DNA of 64,000 nt from the NCBI GenBank assembly GCA_905250115.1, contig CAJNOI010000284.1:18829-82828 (forward strand). The letters are read 5' to 3'. A program made the translations under genes and the position numbers. A model generated the notes under the pieces. The model saw nothing but the letters and a program-made list of their open reading frames with translations. It ran no database searches and was not told the DNA's origin. The stretch comes from Adineta steineri (Eukaryota; Rotifera; Eurotatoria; Adinetida; Adinetidae). Positions 48,430 to 58,900 of this stretch are shown here, in pieces. Each line of letters starts with the position of its first letter. Position 1 is the first letter of the stretch.

Positions 48430-48493
48430 CTTGGGGGTGTAAATATGGATTTCAAATAAAGGTAATCACCCTTACACCTACACCCTAAAGATT
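48430..48493. repeat. GT/CA hairpin element 12
   Basis: Left arm CTTGGGGGTGTAAATATG, right arm CCCTTACACCTACACCCTAA then AG. The arms pair imperfectly, and the outer ends CTTGGGGGTGT and ACACCCTAAAG match inverted. Confidence 0.6.
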
Positions 48494-48633
48494 TTAAATT
48501 CAGTTTTTAAATCTGGAACTACAATATTAAACTATCATCAACAATGAACTCTCATTAGCCATCAGATACGTAGGATATGTTAGGGTTTGATTCGAGTATT
48601 TCTGGAGCTGATTCGCCCAGGAAGAGGACCAAG

Positions 48634-48771
48634 TGGTGTGGTGTGGGTATTTGTATTCTTCTCATTCATGATCCACACTGTTCCTTCAGGATTTTATCGA
48701 TTCCTTAAGGTGGGTGTGGATGTAGGTAATGAATGAGAAGAATACAAATACTCACACCCACACCCACGACT
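48634..48771. repeat. Long inverted repeat with GT/CA ends (element 13)
   Basis: The left arm GTGTGGGTATTTGTATTCTT continues into CTCATTCAT. It is matched by ATGAATGAGAAGAATACAAA at 48729-48748, which continues into TACTCACACCCACACCC. Arms total about 35 bp, nearly perfect. The 60-bp interior contains a second GT tract (GGTGGGTGTGGATGTAGG at 48709-48726). It is the longest hairpin in the window. Confidence 0.85.
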
Positions 48772-49120
48772 TTCGATGAGTTTTCATTGAAATAAGAAGT
48801 AGAAAAAGATAGAACAACGTTTTTGAGAAGTGAAGGAAAAACAAAGTGATATCATTTTTAGAGACATTTTCGTTCTGTCCTATTATCGAAAGTATTGAAC
48901 GAATATATTGACTTATTATTTCTTATATGACGACTGCTTCCAGACTATCATCTGATAGGCGGAGAGAAAACAACATCGAACATAATCGACGGACGATAAA
49001 CATGTTGGTCATATATAAAACGATATATTCTGTCAGACGACATTGAAGATTAAATAAGAAGGGATTGCGCATCTTCTATACCTTATATAAATTAAATTAT
49101 TCTGTTAATAAGTTTGATCA

Positions 49121-49741
49121 ATGCTGTTTACAAATAAAACCTTTCTATTATCATCAATCGAAGATCAACAGCTTTCATGTATTATTCACATACAACATTA
49201 CCCATATATTATTCATTTAATAGTTACATTGTTCGTTGAACTTATTTTCTTCTGCATCTATTCTTGTTTATTATTTAATTGTCTAATTTTACTTTTGTTG
49301 TCTCCCCGTTTTTGCAATTATTACCGTCTTATCGGTGAAACTATTCAATTGCGATTATATGAACAAGAGGAAAGAGATGCACTTGGAATTATTTTATTGA
49401 AAGAAGAAATAATATTAACATTCGTTTATACCTTATTTGCTTTTTTGTATAAATGGTTCGGATTGATGAATAACGACGAATATATAACATCAACGAATTT
49501 TCACAAGTGGTTAATCGAGGCTTCAACAGTTCCATATTTTCTTCTTTACATTTTTGCTAATTATTGTGTGGAATTCGACGATAACCCTTTCGGTGAATAT
49601 AAATCATTTCAGATCCAGGCAATCATGGTCAAAGTTCCTCTGTTCTTCCTTATGCGTTACGCTGAAAATCAACCTGATTTCTTTCTCAAAAAAATGGAAG
49701 CATCGATTTTTTACGATTTATGTAAATCATCTTCAACATGA
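49121..49741 (+). CDS. Unidentified multi-pass membrane protein
   Basis: Single-exon frame of 206 residues. Hydrophobic segments at about 28-60 (V-T-L-F-V-E-L-I-F-F, then L-I-L-L-L-L-S), 95-115 (I-I-L-T-F-V-Y-T-L-F-A-F-L-Y) and 137-152 (V-P-Y-F-L-L-Y-I-F) suggest three or four membrane spans. A charged stretch with E-Q-E-E-R-D lies between the first and second. I recognise no family. The ATG is chosen because it begins the longest frame and a TATA-like motif lies about 100 bp upstream. Codon use looks coding. It could be one exon of a larger gene. Confidence 0.5.
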   Translation: MLFTNKTFLLSSIEDQQLSCIIHIQHYPYIIHLIVTLFVELIFFCIYSCLLFNCLILLLLSPRFCNYYRLIGETIQLRLYEQEERDALGIILLKEEIILTFVYTLFAFLYKWFGLMNNDEYITSTNFHKWLIEASTVPYFLLYIFANYCVEFDDNPFGEYKSFQIQAIMVKVPLFFLMRYAENQPDFFLKKMEASIFYDLCKSSST

Positions 49742-50456
49742 AACATTTATTAAAAATTTGTTAAACAAAAAAAAAATACATAATCTTTTGTACTTGATTT
49801 TTTGTTTGGTCGTGGATATTATTGAAATAAAATAAAACAAAATAATATATCGAACTAGTTAACAACCATTGCGCTATTAAACGAAATTCTTAAGAACAAT
49901 ATTTTTCCAAGAGTTTCTTATAATATTATGTCAGTTTAGAGTTAACTGAAATCCATTATAAACAAATAGTTACTCATAATTGACTTAGAACTTAATTCAT
50001 AATGCTCTAGAAATCGATGTGCATCCATCGAATGATTTTCATTAAATGAACGAATGAATGTGCCACTTGAATTTTAACCCTCATGCTACCACCTGGGATC
50101 CTAACGAACCCCAGAGCACTTATGACTCCATTTTTACACTCCTAGATATGCGTTGTGCAGGGTTAATATAATCTCCCAATAATATTAGTTTCTTCAATTC
50201 AAACAGGATTGATTCAGTCAAATGGATCAGAATATCGACTATCGTGTTTTCACCCTTTGAGGTTTGTCATTTATGATATTTTCTCTTTTTTCTTTGAAAT
50301 ATAAAGACATAAATATCTTGAAATTATGCTATGGAAATCATTGTGGTTTATAATCATATATTTAAAAGACATACATGTTCACAATGAAAAAGCTGACTCT
50401 GTAGTCTTCTTAGATATAATTATTGAAATACATATATAACAAAAAAAGTAAATGTT
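49742..50456. other. Intergenic, no gene recognised
   Basis: AT-rich DNA between the membrane-protein gene and the 3' end of the first PDZ gene. A less AT-rich patch at 50083-50165 (CTACCACCTGGGATCC) is not open in any frame and has no match that I recognise. Confidence 0.45.
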
Positions 50457-51206
50457 TTAAAAATTCGTAGTTCGATGAGCTACAACAAGTGTAACACGTT
50501 TATTATCTTGACATATACGTCGAATTAATTGAACACCCATTGAATGTGTTACCCATTGTAAATTAGCGCTTGTATAATTCGTTTTAATTTCTAAAAGACG
50601 ATCACCAATTTGAAGTTGATTATTCTTTGTTATCGATGCTAATAAACCATTTGGATCAATTTGAGTAATAAATAAGCCAGGATCTTCAATATTATTATCG
50701 ATTCCTCCTGTAATTGTAATACCAAGAGATTGATTTGAAATATCAAATGGTAATATTATATCAATATGTTCGATATTTACAGGATTTAAACGACGAATGT
50801 GTAATACAATAGGTTGACCTTGAAATAAAGAAAATGTTTGAACAGCATCATCATGAGTTACTAGAGTTAAATCAATATTATTAATTGAAAGTATACGATC
50901 AAAAAGTTGAAGATGAGTTCGTCCATTATCTAATGATAAATCCGAACAATAATCAATATGTGTTATAACAATTGCTGAACCATTCTCAGTATCAATACCA
51001 CCACTAATAACAAAACCATATTTATTTAAATGACCATATAATGGTTGAATTTCAATAAATTTCTCTTTCCAATCATCGACAATCGATTGTTGTGTTTCTA
51101 ATGATGAATAAGGTGGTGGTAATTCTTTAATATGTAATATATGTGTACCATCCGAAAGATTATTACGATCAAGAATATGAAAATAAGTCCCTATCTGTTG
51201 TTTCAT
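50457..51206 (-). CDS. Two-PDZ-domain protein, tandem copy 1
   Basis: Single-exon frame of 249 residues. PDZ 1 (about 57-140) has a G-F-V-I-S-G-G-I carboxylate-binding loop, followed by D-R-I-L-S-I-N and H-D-D-A-V. PDZ 2 (about 148-245) has L-G-I-T-I-T-G-G-I and G-D-R-L-L-E-I. These are typical of peptide-binding PDZ scaffolds of the DLG/MPDZ type, which gather membrane or junction proteins. No L27, SH3, guanylate-kinase domain or signal peptide is present. The next upstream gene at 51527 has the same size and layout, and both end with a related R-x-x-L-V-(V/I)-A-H motif. Function beyond scaffolding cannot be inferred. Confidence 0.8.
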   Translation of the reverse strand: MKQQIGTYFHILDRNNLSDGTHILHIKELPPPYSSLETQQSIVDDWKEKFIEIQPLYGHLNKYGFVISGGIDTENGSAIVITHIDYCSDLSLDNGRTHLQLFDRILSINNIDLTLVTHDDAVQTFSLFQGQPIVLHIRRLNPVNIEHIDIILPFDISNQSLGITITGGIDNNIEDPGLFITQIDPNGLLASITKNNQLQIGDRLLEIKTNYTSANLQWVTHSMGVQLIRRICQDNKRVTLVVAHRTTNF

Positions 51207-51526
51207 ATCGTTCGATTATATATTAATATAAGAAAAGATTCAACATGAAAGAGAGAGAAAAGAAAGAATTTTGTATATTAATAAATATTTATTTGAAGCT
51301 TATCGGATTTATCTAAACGACGATGATTCATCAACAAATAACTTTATATAGCTATAAATCATATACAGATTCTTTCGTTCTTTTTTTTTTCTTGTTACAC
51401 GTGATCGTTATTTTTCATTAGTAATAAAACTGAGTAGATTTCTCTATAATCTAACAAATCTATTTATTAATCAAGATGAACAAAACAAAATCAAGAATTT
51501 TTCTTTTTCGTTAAAATTTTTAATTC

Positions 51527-52219
51527 TTATGTTGGATGAGCAATTACAAGTGTAATTGATGTTGATTCTTTTCTCATACGTTTAATTAATTTTAATGCAT
51601 CATCTAAATGAATACATTGTAAATTAATAGTAATATATGTATTGCTTATTTGTAATAAACGATCACCAATTCGTAAACAACCATTCGTTGCTGCACGACC
51701 TCTTTGTTTAATACCAATAATAAATAAACCTGAATCATGTTCTTTATTTTTTCCAAGTCCACCATCAATTGTAAAACCAAGTTCATGTGAATTTCTCCGA
51801 TTATTTTTATATAAATTCAATTCAATTTTTTCAATCATCAATGGTTGTAAACGACGAATACGTAGTTTAACAATTTTACCTTGATGTGCATTAATAATAC
51901 ATTGTGCTGTATCTTTTGGCATATCATTAAAATTCATTTCATTGAATGAAAGAATAATATCAAATAGATGAAGTGATTCATCATTATTTAAAATATTTGT
52001 TATTACAATTGATTGATTAAATTTATTAACCGAAATAACTGAACCTGATTTATTATTAACCTTTTCAGATATTAATATATCAATATCGAATTCAATCCAT
52101 TGATTATCATTGAGAATATTTCTCATAGATTTTTCATAGGGTGCCGATGGACCCATAATATCTTCTATTTGCATTAATTGTTCACGAAGTAAATGCCAAG
52201 GATTGTTAGTTGATACCAT
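51527..52219 (-). CDS. Two-PDZ-domain protein, tandem copy 2 (first PDZ degenerate)
   Basis: Single-exon frame of 230 residues on the same strand as the 50457-51206 gene, 320 bp upstream of it. The second PDZ (about 130-228) is standard: L-G-F-T-I-D-G-G-L loop, then G-D-R-L-L-Q-I, then D-D-A-L-K-L. In the first PDZ (about 40-125) the binding loop is replaced by F-D-I-D-I-L-I-S-E-K, so it probably does not bind carboxyl ends in the usual way. The fold is still visible from F-D-I-I-L-S-F-N and D-T-A-Q-C-I-I. The two genes are old tandem paralogues with low identity outside the motifs. Confidence 0.8.
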   Translation of the reverse strand: MVSTNNPWHLLREQLMQIEDIMGPSAPYEKSMRNILNDNQWIEFDIDILISEKVNNKSGSVISVNKFNQSIVITNILNNDESLHLFDIILSFNEMNFNDMPKDTAQCIINAHQGKIVKLRIRRLQPLMIEKIELNLYKNNRRNSHELGFTIDGGLGKNKEHDSGLFIIGIKQRGRAATNGCLRIGDRLLQISNTYITINLQCIHLDDALKLIKRMRKESTSITLVIAHPT

Positions 52220-52979
52220 ATCTCTCGTTCTTTCTTTCTTTTTTTTACTTTACTAAATAACTTACAAATGAATCTTAGATAGATATCTATCAAGAGCAAA
52301 TATTCATTATCTTGTATACGTAACTAAAATCTTTAGATTTAAATCATATTTTAATGATTTCCTATCTTTTATTTCCAACTTTATCTTCATCACCACGAAC
52401 ACATTTGCGAACAAAAAAAAAATGAGAAAAAAAAGAAGAAGAAAAAAAAATCAATCCTCTCTCAGCTCATCTCCAGAATTGATGAAATCGTTTTTATATC
52501 ACTAGTAAACGTTAACTAGAAAGTAATAATAAAGTAATAGAATGACAAGAAAAAAAAACGAACAAAGCATAAAACTTCTGTACATTATTTCCCCCTCATC
52601 TCTTTTAGAATTTTTCTTGTTTGTAAAACACACACAAACATGTTGCTAATTCTAAGCTTAGATATATATATATATGCATAAAAAAAAATAATGTATAACA
52701 AATAATGAAGAGAACAAAAAGGCTCAAATTGAGATATGAGATAGATAGATAGATAGATAGACAGAGATGATTAAACCATCTCTTTGTAATTTGTGTGTTG
52801 AATAGCAAACAAAAAAAAATGAAAAGAAGAAGCAGAAGAAACTGAAGATGAAGAGAAAAAAAAACACGTCACAACAAAATGAATGCAAGCATATACTGTA
52901 AAAAAAAAGGAAAAGAGAAAAAAAAAGTATGTTTTGACTAGAGATGAGGAAGAAAAACAAACGGAAGATCGAGCAATAT
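52220..52979. other. Intergenic low-complexity DNA with a GATA microsatellite
   Basis: Purine-rich tracts (AAAAAAGAAGAAG near 52430, again 52800-52950) and an (ATAG)n/(GATA)n run at about 52740-52764. Apparent minus-strand frames here translate to F/S/L-rich low-complexity text, which is the complement of the purine tracts, not genes. The region separates the PDZ genes from the 3' end of the sacsin-like gene. Confidence 0.6.
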
Positions 52980-55900
52980 TCACGGATACATAATATCTTC
53001 GATTTTCTTCAATAATTCTTTTGTATATTCAATAGCTTGTTCAGCTTGTGCTATAAGAAGAAGAAAAAGAATTGTTTATTTTTCGAAAATTTCATAGATA
53101 TAAAAATTAAACTTACAAACAGTGAATACTTCAGCTGGAATTTTAGCAAATCGTGCTGCATTTGGATATTGCATTCGATTTGGATCACCGATCCATTTGT
53201 ATAACTTATAACCTATTTCACGTACATCATTATCAACACCAATTAATAGACCAGGAATATCAGCTGTCATATTTTTGCCTGTATCTTTATAATAATGATA
53301 AGCTTTCAAGGCTTTTTCAGCCGCCTAAAATAAAAATTGATTTATTTGATTATTATAATATCTTCTATTCTTTCTTATATACAAAATTCTCGATTGTTAT
53401 TATCATACCCTTTGACTTTATGCATACTATCACTCATTCTTTTTTCTTTCATTTAGCATCAACTTACTCGATAACATTTATAGCAAGCCCAATCATATGC
53501 AACTTGACCAGTAGATGAATGCATATCACTATATGAACTTTCTAAATCATGTTGAGCTTGTTTAAGCCATCGATCAGCTTCTGATTGTTGATAATTACGT
53601 TTACGACGTGCATTTGGACTTTCTTCTATAAAAAGAAACGAAAAAAAAAAACGCGTTATCGTAAAATATATTTTTAATTTAAAATTTCTATCAATGATTA
53701 TTATCAAATCATTAAAAGCATTCTACAATGAATAGTCCCACAAATGTACCCAAAAAAACAAAGCAAAGAGCACTCACCAAAAATAGGATCAGAAACTAAT
53801 ATGATAGAAAGAAAAGAAAAAAAAAACAAATAAAAATTATCGTTCTGTGCGTGTGTGGACTACATGCAAAAATAAATAAATGAAAAGTAATAAACTTACT
53901 TCCTCCAGTTGATGATGATGTTTGAGTATTTGTTCCATTCGTTGTCGTACTTGTACCATTGGTTGTATTTTCTTCTGTTGGACTAAAAAATCCATGACGT
54001 CGTTGAAAACCATGTTGACGACGATATTGCCATTCTTCACGAGCTGTACGAAATGATGATGAACGATGTGGACTAAAACGACTTTTATTTGTATTTCCAT
54101 TTGTTTCGTTCGTCGTATCGGTAGGATCTTTAGGTATATCTTGATAACTACGTTTTGTATCATCATTTGTATCTTTATTTAAATTATCAAAACTACCAAA
54201 ACGTTCATCACCTGTTGCTGTTGATGATGAACTTTGATGCGGATCACTTTTTGTTGTATTGGAATATTTATTCCAACTAAATCGTGGATCCGATGTTGAA
54301 AATGGTGTATGATGAAAATTATTGAATGTATTAAAAAATGATGTTAATGGATCATTTTCGAAATGATCAATTTGTTTACGTAAATGTTTAAATACTTCAG
54401 CAGCAAAACGTTCACGACCGGGATTTTTATCTGGATGCCATTTTAATAATAATTTTTTAACTGTTTTTTTACGATCTTGTCCAGTTAATTGATATGCTTG
54501 TCGAACAGCATTATAGATTTCTGTTTTAGTTAATTCAAGTTCAGTTTTATCAATCATATCTTGTTCGTTGGCTTGAGTTGATTCGGATTCTGATTGAGAT
54601 TCGGATGTTGCATTACCCGATGAATCACTATCAGCTGATGTTTGACCGTAAGGTTTAAAATTATCTGAACCATTCGTAGGCTTATTCGTATCATTTGTAG
54701 TATCACCAGCATTATTCGATTTTCCTGAACGTTTCGAAGAGGAAGAAGTTTTTTCATCGTTGAATTTATCTTTATCACCATTTTTGCCTATAGACGACAC
54801 ACGCACAGTGATTCAATAGTTAAATTTAGGTTATAGAAAGAGACCGAATGTAGTATCAGAAAGATTTTTCATTTTAGATGATGGAAATATACAATGCGTT
54901 CATTTCAACAATGTGTGTATGTGAAACTATTCTATTCATTGATAGAAATATGATATTGTGCAAAGCATGTTAATTTATCAATTGAATCACATTTTTTGAT
55001 GATCACACATGTAAGAAGCAGCTTTGACAAGCAAAAGGATAGAGATGTTAGAGCAATATGTATACATATAGATATATGAGTGAATGGCAAATTTATCATT
55101 TTAATATTTCCGTACTACCGCTGAGTTTAACAGAGTCATGAGAAGGGTAACATATCTATCATTTTTTTGTGGAGCGTGACATACTTGCTTATATAATCTT
55201 TCATTTGATATGTCATGTCATTTTCCTCTACAATGATTTTTTTTGTTTAGATTCTACATCGTATTAAATTGAAGAAATATTATAAATGTACTTTCATACA
55301 AAATAGGTCATCTATATTCCCGATCTATGATGTGTAATCAATGTACACATCGAACCAATCATGCAAAAATAGCAATCGATGCTTACTTATCAAATCTACA
55401 TCATACTCAAAGTAGTTGCCATTCACTCATATACAAAATAATCATTCGGTCTCTGATTTCATTAATTTAGTTTTTTTTGTCTTAAATTTTCTTACCCTGA
55501 GTAGTTGTTGATGATGATTTAAATGATTCTCTTTCATCAACTGGTTTCGTATGTACAGCATCGAATATTCTTGACCAATGTTCAAGTACATAAAAATTTG
55601 GTGCATCGATTTTTTGTGTTTCATTAGCATCATTTATTTTACATATAAATACATATGATAATGATGAATCAGATTTTTTATATGACCATTCATCTTTCGT
55701 ATTATTATTATTATCATTGTCATTTAATGATTCTTTAATAATTTTTTCAACTTCACAATATATATATAAATCATTCACACGATAAACACATAAATCTCCT
55801 GGTAAAATTTGATGTTGTTCAATATTAAATTGTTGTAATTGTTCAATATCATCACCATAAACATTACCTGGTGATGGTATATATTGTAATTTAAGTATAG

Positions 55901-58900
55901 ATAAAATATTTTCTTCAGTTGCAACGTTAACTAAATTTAATAATTTAGCCATTTGTCCAATAGTTGTTGCTAAAAGAGCAGCCATAACAGAATTATCTAA
56001 TTGTAATTCTGATAAACCTAAACATGGACTTAATGCACGTGCTAAACATAATGTAAAATAAGGTTGTTCTGTATGTTTCATGCTAATATATAAAATAACA
56101 TTTTCTTCTCCTTCAACAACAAGATAAACTGCTTTTTCATCAACAGATGTATCGATTTTTTGTTGAGTTTTTTTATAAATTAAATTTGTTTCAAGATATT
56201 CAACACATGTGACTTTAACAAATGTTAAACGTTGACGAATTAAATTTTCAACATCATCAAGTGATATTATCTTTGGATTTTGTTGTCGTGCAACATGATT
56301 AGCAATAACACGTGCCATACAACGATGTAAATGACGTGATGATAATAATTGATTATATTTTCTTTCAAGATTAAATAAAAATCGTTGACGATGTGATTCT
56401 TCATCTTCAGGGATTGTTATTGAAAATGATTCTTCATATTTCTGACTAAATAATACTGGACGTTGACTAACAAATATTTTATCAATAATATCTTTTAAAT
56501 TTGTTGCCGTATTATTTGGTTTCGAATTTGAAGATGGAGGATTAGGATCAAGTTTAAGTACACGTTCATTAGGATTAAACATAAATTTATCTTGATTTAA
56601 TTTTGTCATATAATCAAGTTTGGTTTTATCATCCATAATGACAATATCATTAGATTTTATTAATTTAAAATCATTCGATACAAGATACAGACCTAAGAAT
56701 AAATGAGATAAACATCAGATTATTTGTTAAAGTTAGAAAAATTGATTTTTAATCCCATAAATTCTATGTAAGACTAGTGCTTTATCTAGCGGATGGGCGG
56801 TAGGGTCCGACGGAATAGGGATCGGTACCAGCGGCGGGTGAGTGTGGGTGTGGATTTAAGGCAGAAGGACACCTATATCTACACCCAAACCCACACACAC
56901 CCTGATAGGTGGTTCCCACCCGAAAAATTCATTTCGCCCACTCAAAAAAAGGAACCGAGATAAAACACTGATGACTAGTTAATGTATTCTTACCAGGTAA
57001 TTTAGTTTGTGGAGTAATTGTTGTACTTGTTGCTAAATATTTAAAGAAACATTCCATAGCTTTCAATGATTTACATAATTCATTTGAATTTAAATAATCT
57101 TGTTCACAAACTTTTGATAATTTCCGTAATATATCACCATATAACATTGGATGTGGTTCAGGTTGTGTACCAATTTGTAGAAAAAATTCTTTATATTCAT
57201 GAAATTCAGTATCTAATGAGAATATAAATGGTGGTATTTCATCTGTTATTGGTAAATTTAAACAGAAATATTTTGCTGGTAAAAATTGTCGACGTGTACG
57301 AGAATAAATACATTCACGATCTTCTAATTCTTTATAAATTTCAACACGACGTTCGATTTTAATTTCATATTGAAAATAATTATAAATCGATTTTAATACT
57401 GGTATTAATATATCATCAACAATATGTTGACTTATTGTTACTGAAGGAGATTTAAAATCACTAGAAAAAACAAAAAAAAATAATAAATGGTTATTATTAT
57501 TATTATTTAAACAAACTTGAATAGTTGTTGTTGATTTTTTAATGAAAATTTTTTTGCTAAATTCGAAAGATTTTTTTGTACTAATGCATATGATGGTTTT
57601 TTATTTAATTTAAAAAATTCTAAAGCATTTTGTTCAATAGATTCTTTTTGATCATTAATATCATTATAATGTTCAAGACGTATAAATTCCGGTAATAAAT
57701 AGGATGATGTCCAACATAATTTTGCATCTTTCATTAATTCTCCATCACTTAATTTAATACATGTAAAACGAAAATATTCTGTTGAATTTGTATCTGAACT
57801 ATTGGTATATTGTTCATGTAATTGTAATAAATCATCATTATCTGAACGCATTTGATAGGGTTCAAGAAATTTATAATCTAATATTGAATTATCATAACGT
57901 GTCCAATTTGTTAATAAATGTTCATATAAATATTTTGAACGTTTACGTTGTTCATTTGTCCAACCTTCTTGTTTAACATTAAGTTGTATTGATTCCATAA
58001 TTTGTTTACATTTATCTGTTGATATGTACGAACGAAGGCCACATTCTTTAAGAAATTTTAATAATGTTGGTGTATGAAATTGTTCATCAGGGAAATGATG
58101 AACACCCAGAATCGAACGAATATTTTTTATATTTGGATCATATAATTCATGTATTGGACAAATTTCAGGTGGATCACGCTAAATAAACAAAAAAACAAAT
58201 TGATGAAAATTTAAAGTTGTTGTTTTTCTTTTACTGATGATCTTGCAATTCCTGCTGGTGTTTTTTGTAAACAATCATTTTGATTATTTGATGTTTGTGT
58301 AAATATTTCTAAAAGATCATGTAATTGTTTTTTACATTGTTCTTTATCATGTGGAAATAATTTTTCTTCAATTTCTTCAATAAAATATTTTAATAGATTT
58401 GCTTGTGATTTAACATCTAATTTTCGAAAATATGGTAAACATAATTGTGAAAAGATTTCCAAATCACTTAAGATATTAAAACGTATATGACAAAAGATTT
58501 TATTTAATGGTTCAATTTTTTTTTGCATCAAAAATACGGTTTTCTTCTCATGAAATTGTTCACTAAAAAAATTTCGTTTAAATGAACGACGTATAATATT
58601 TGACCATTCTTCATTTAAGATATAAACATGTGAAAAATTTTCTAATGAACAACATTGTTGTATAGGTATTTGTTGTTGTTGTTTATCATCATTAGATAAA
58701 ATTCCCCAGAGTGGTTTATAAATTTTTAATTCACGCAATTTTTGAAAATTACCTTGATAACCATGTATAAGAAAATCATTAAAATATTTTAATATAATTA
58801 CAATATCATCATCAGATAGATTGTTTGTTATTTGAGTATGTTTATTTGATTCAAGTAAAAATTCTAAGACAATATTTGGATTTAATTCATCCATATTTTC

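Larger units (their letters stand above)
47588..49120. other. Intergenic with two hairpin elements
   Basis: No convincing gene. The open frame at 48045-48233 is short and has no family resemblance. A TATA-like ATATAAAAC lies near 49013-49021, about 100 bp before the start of the membrane protein gene. Hairpin elements 12 and 13 are here. Confidence 0.5.

Noticed and set aside
52605..52983. F/S-rich minus-strand ORFs
   Set aside because: They are the complement of purine-rich low-complexity tracts and the GATA microsatellite.
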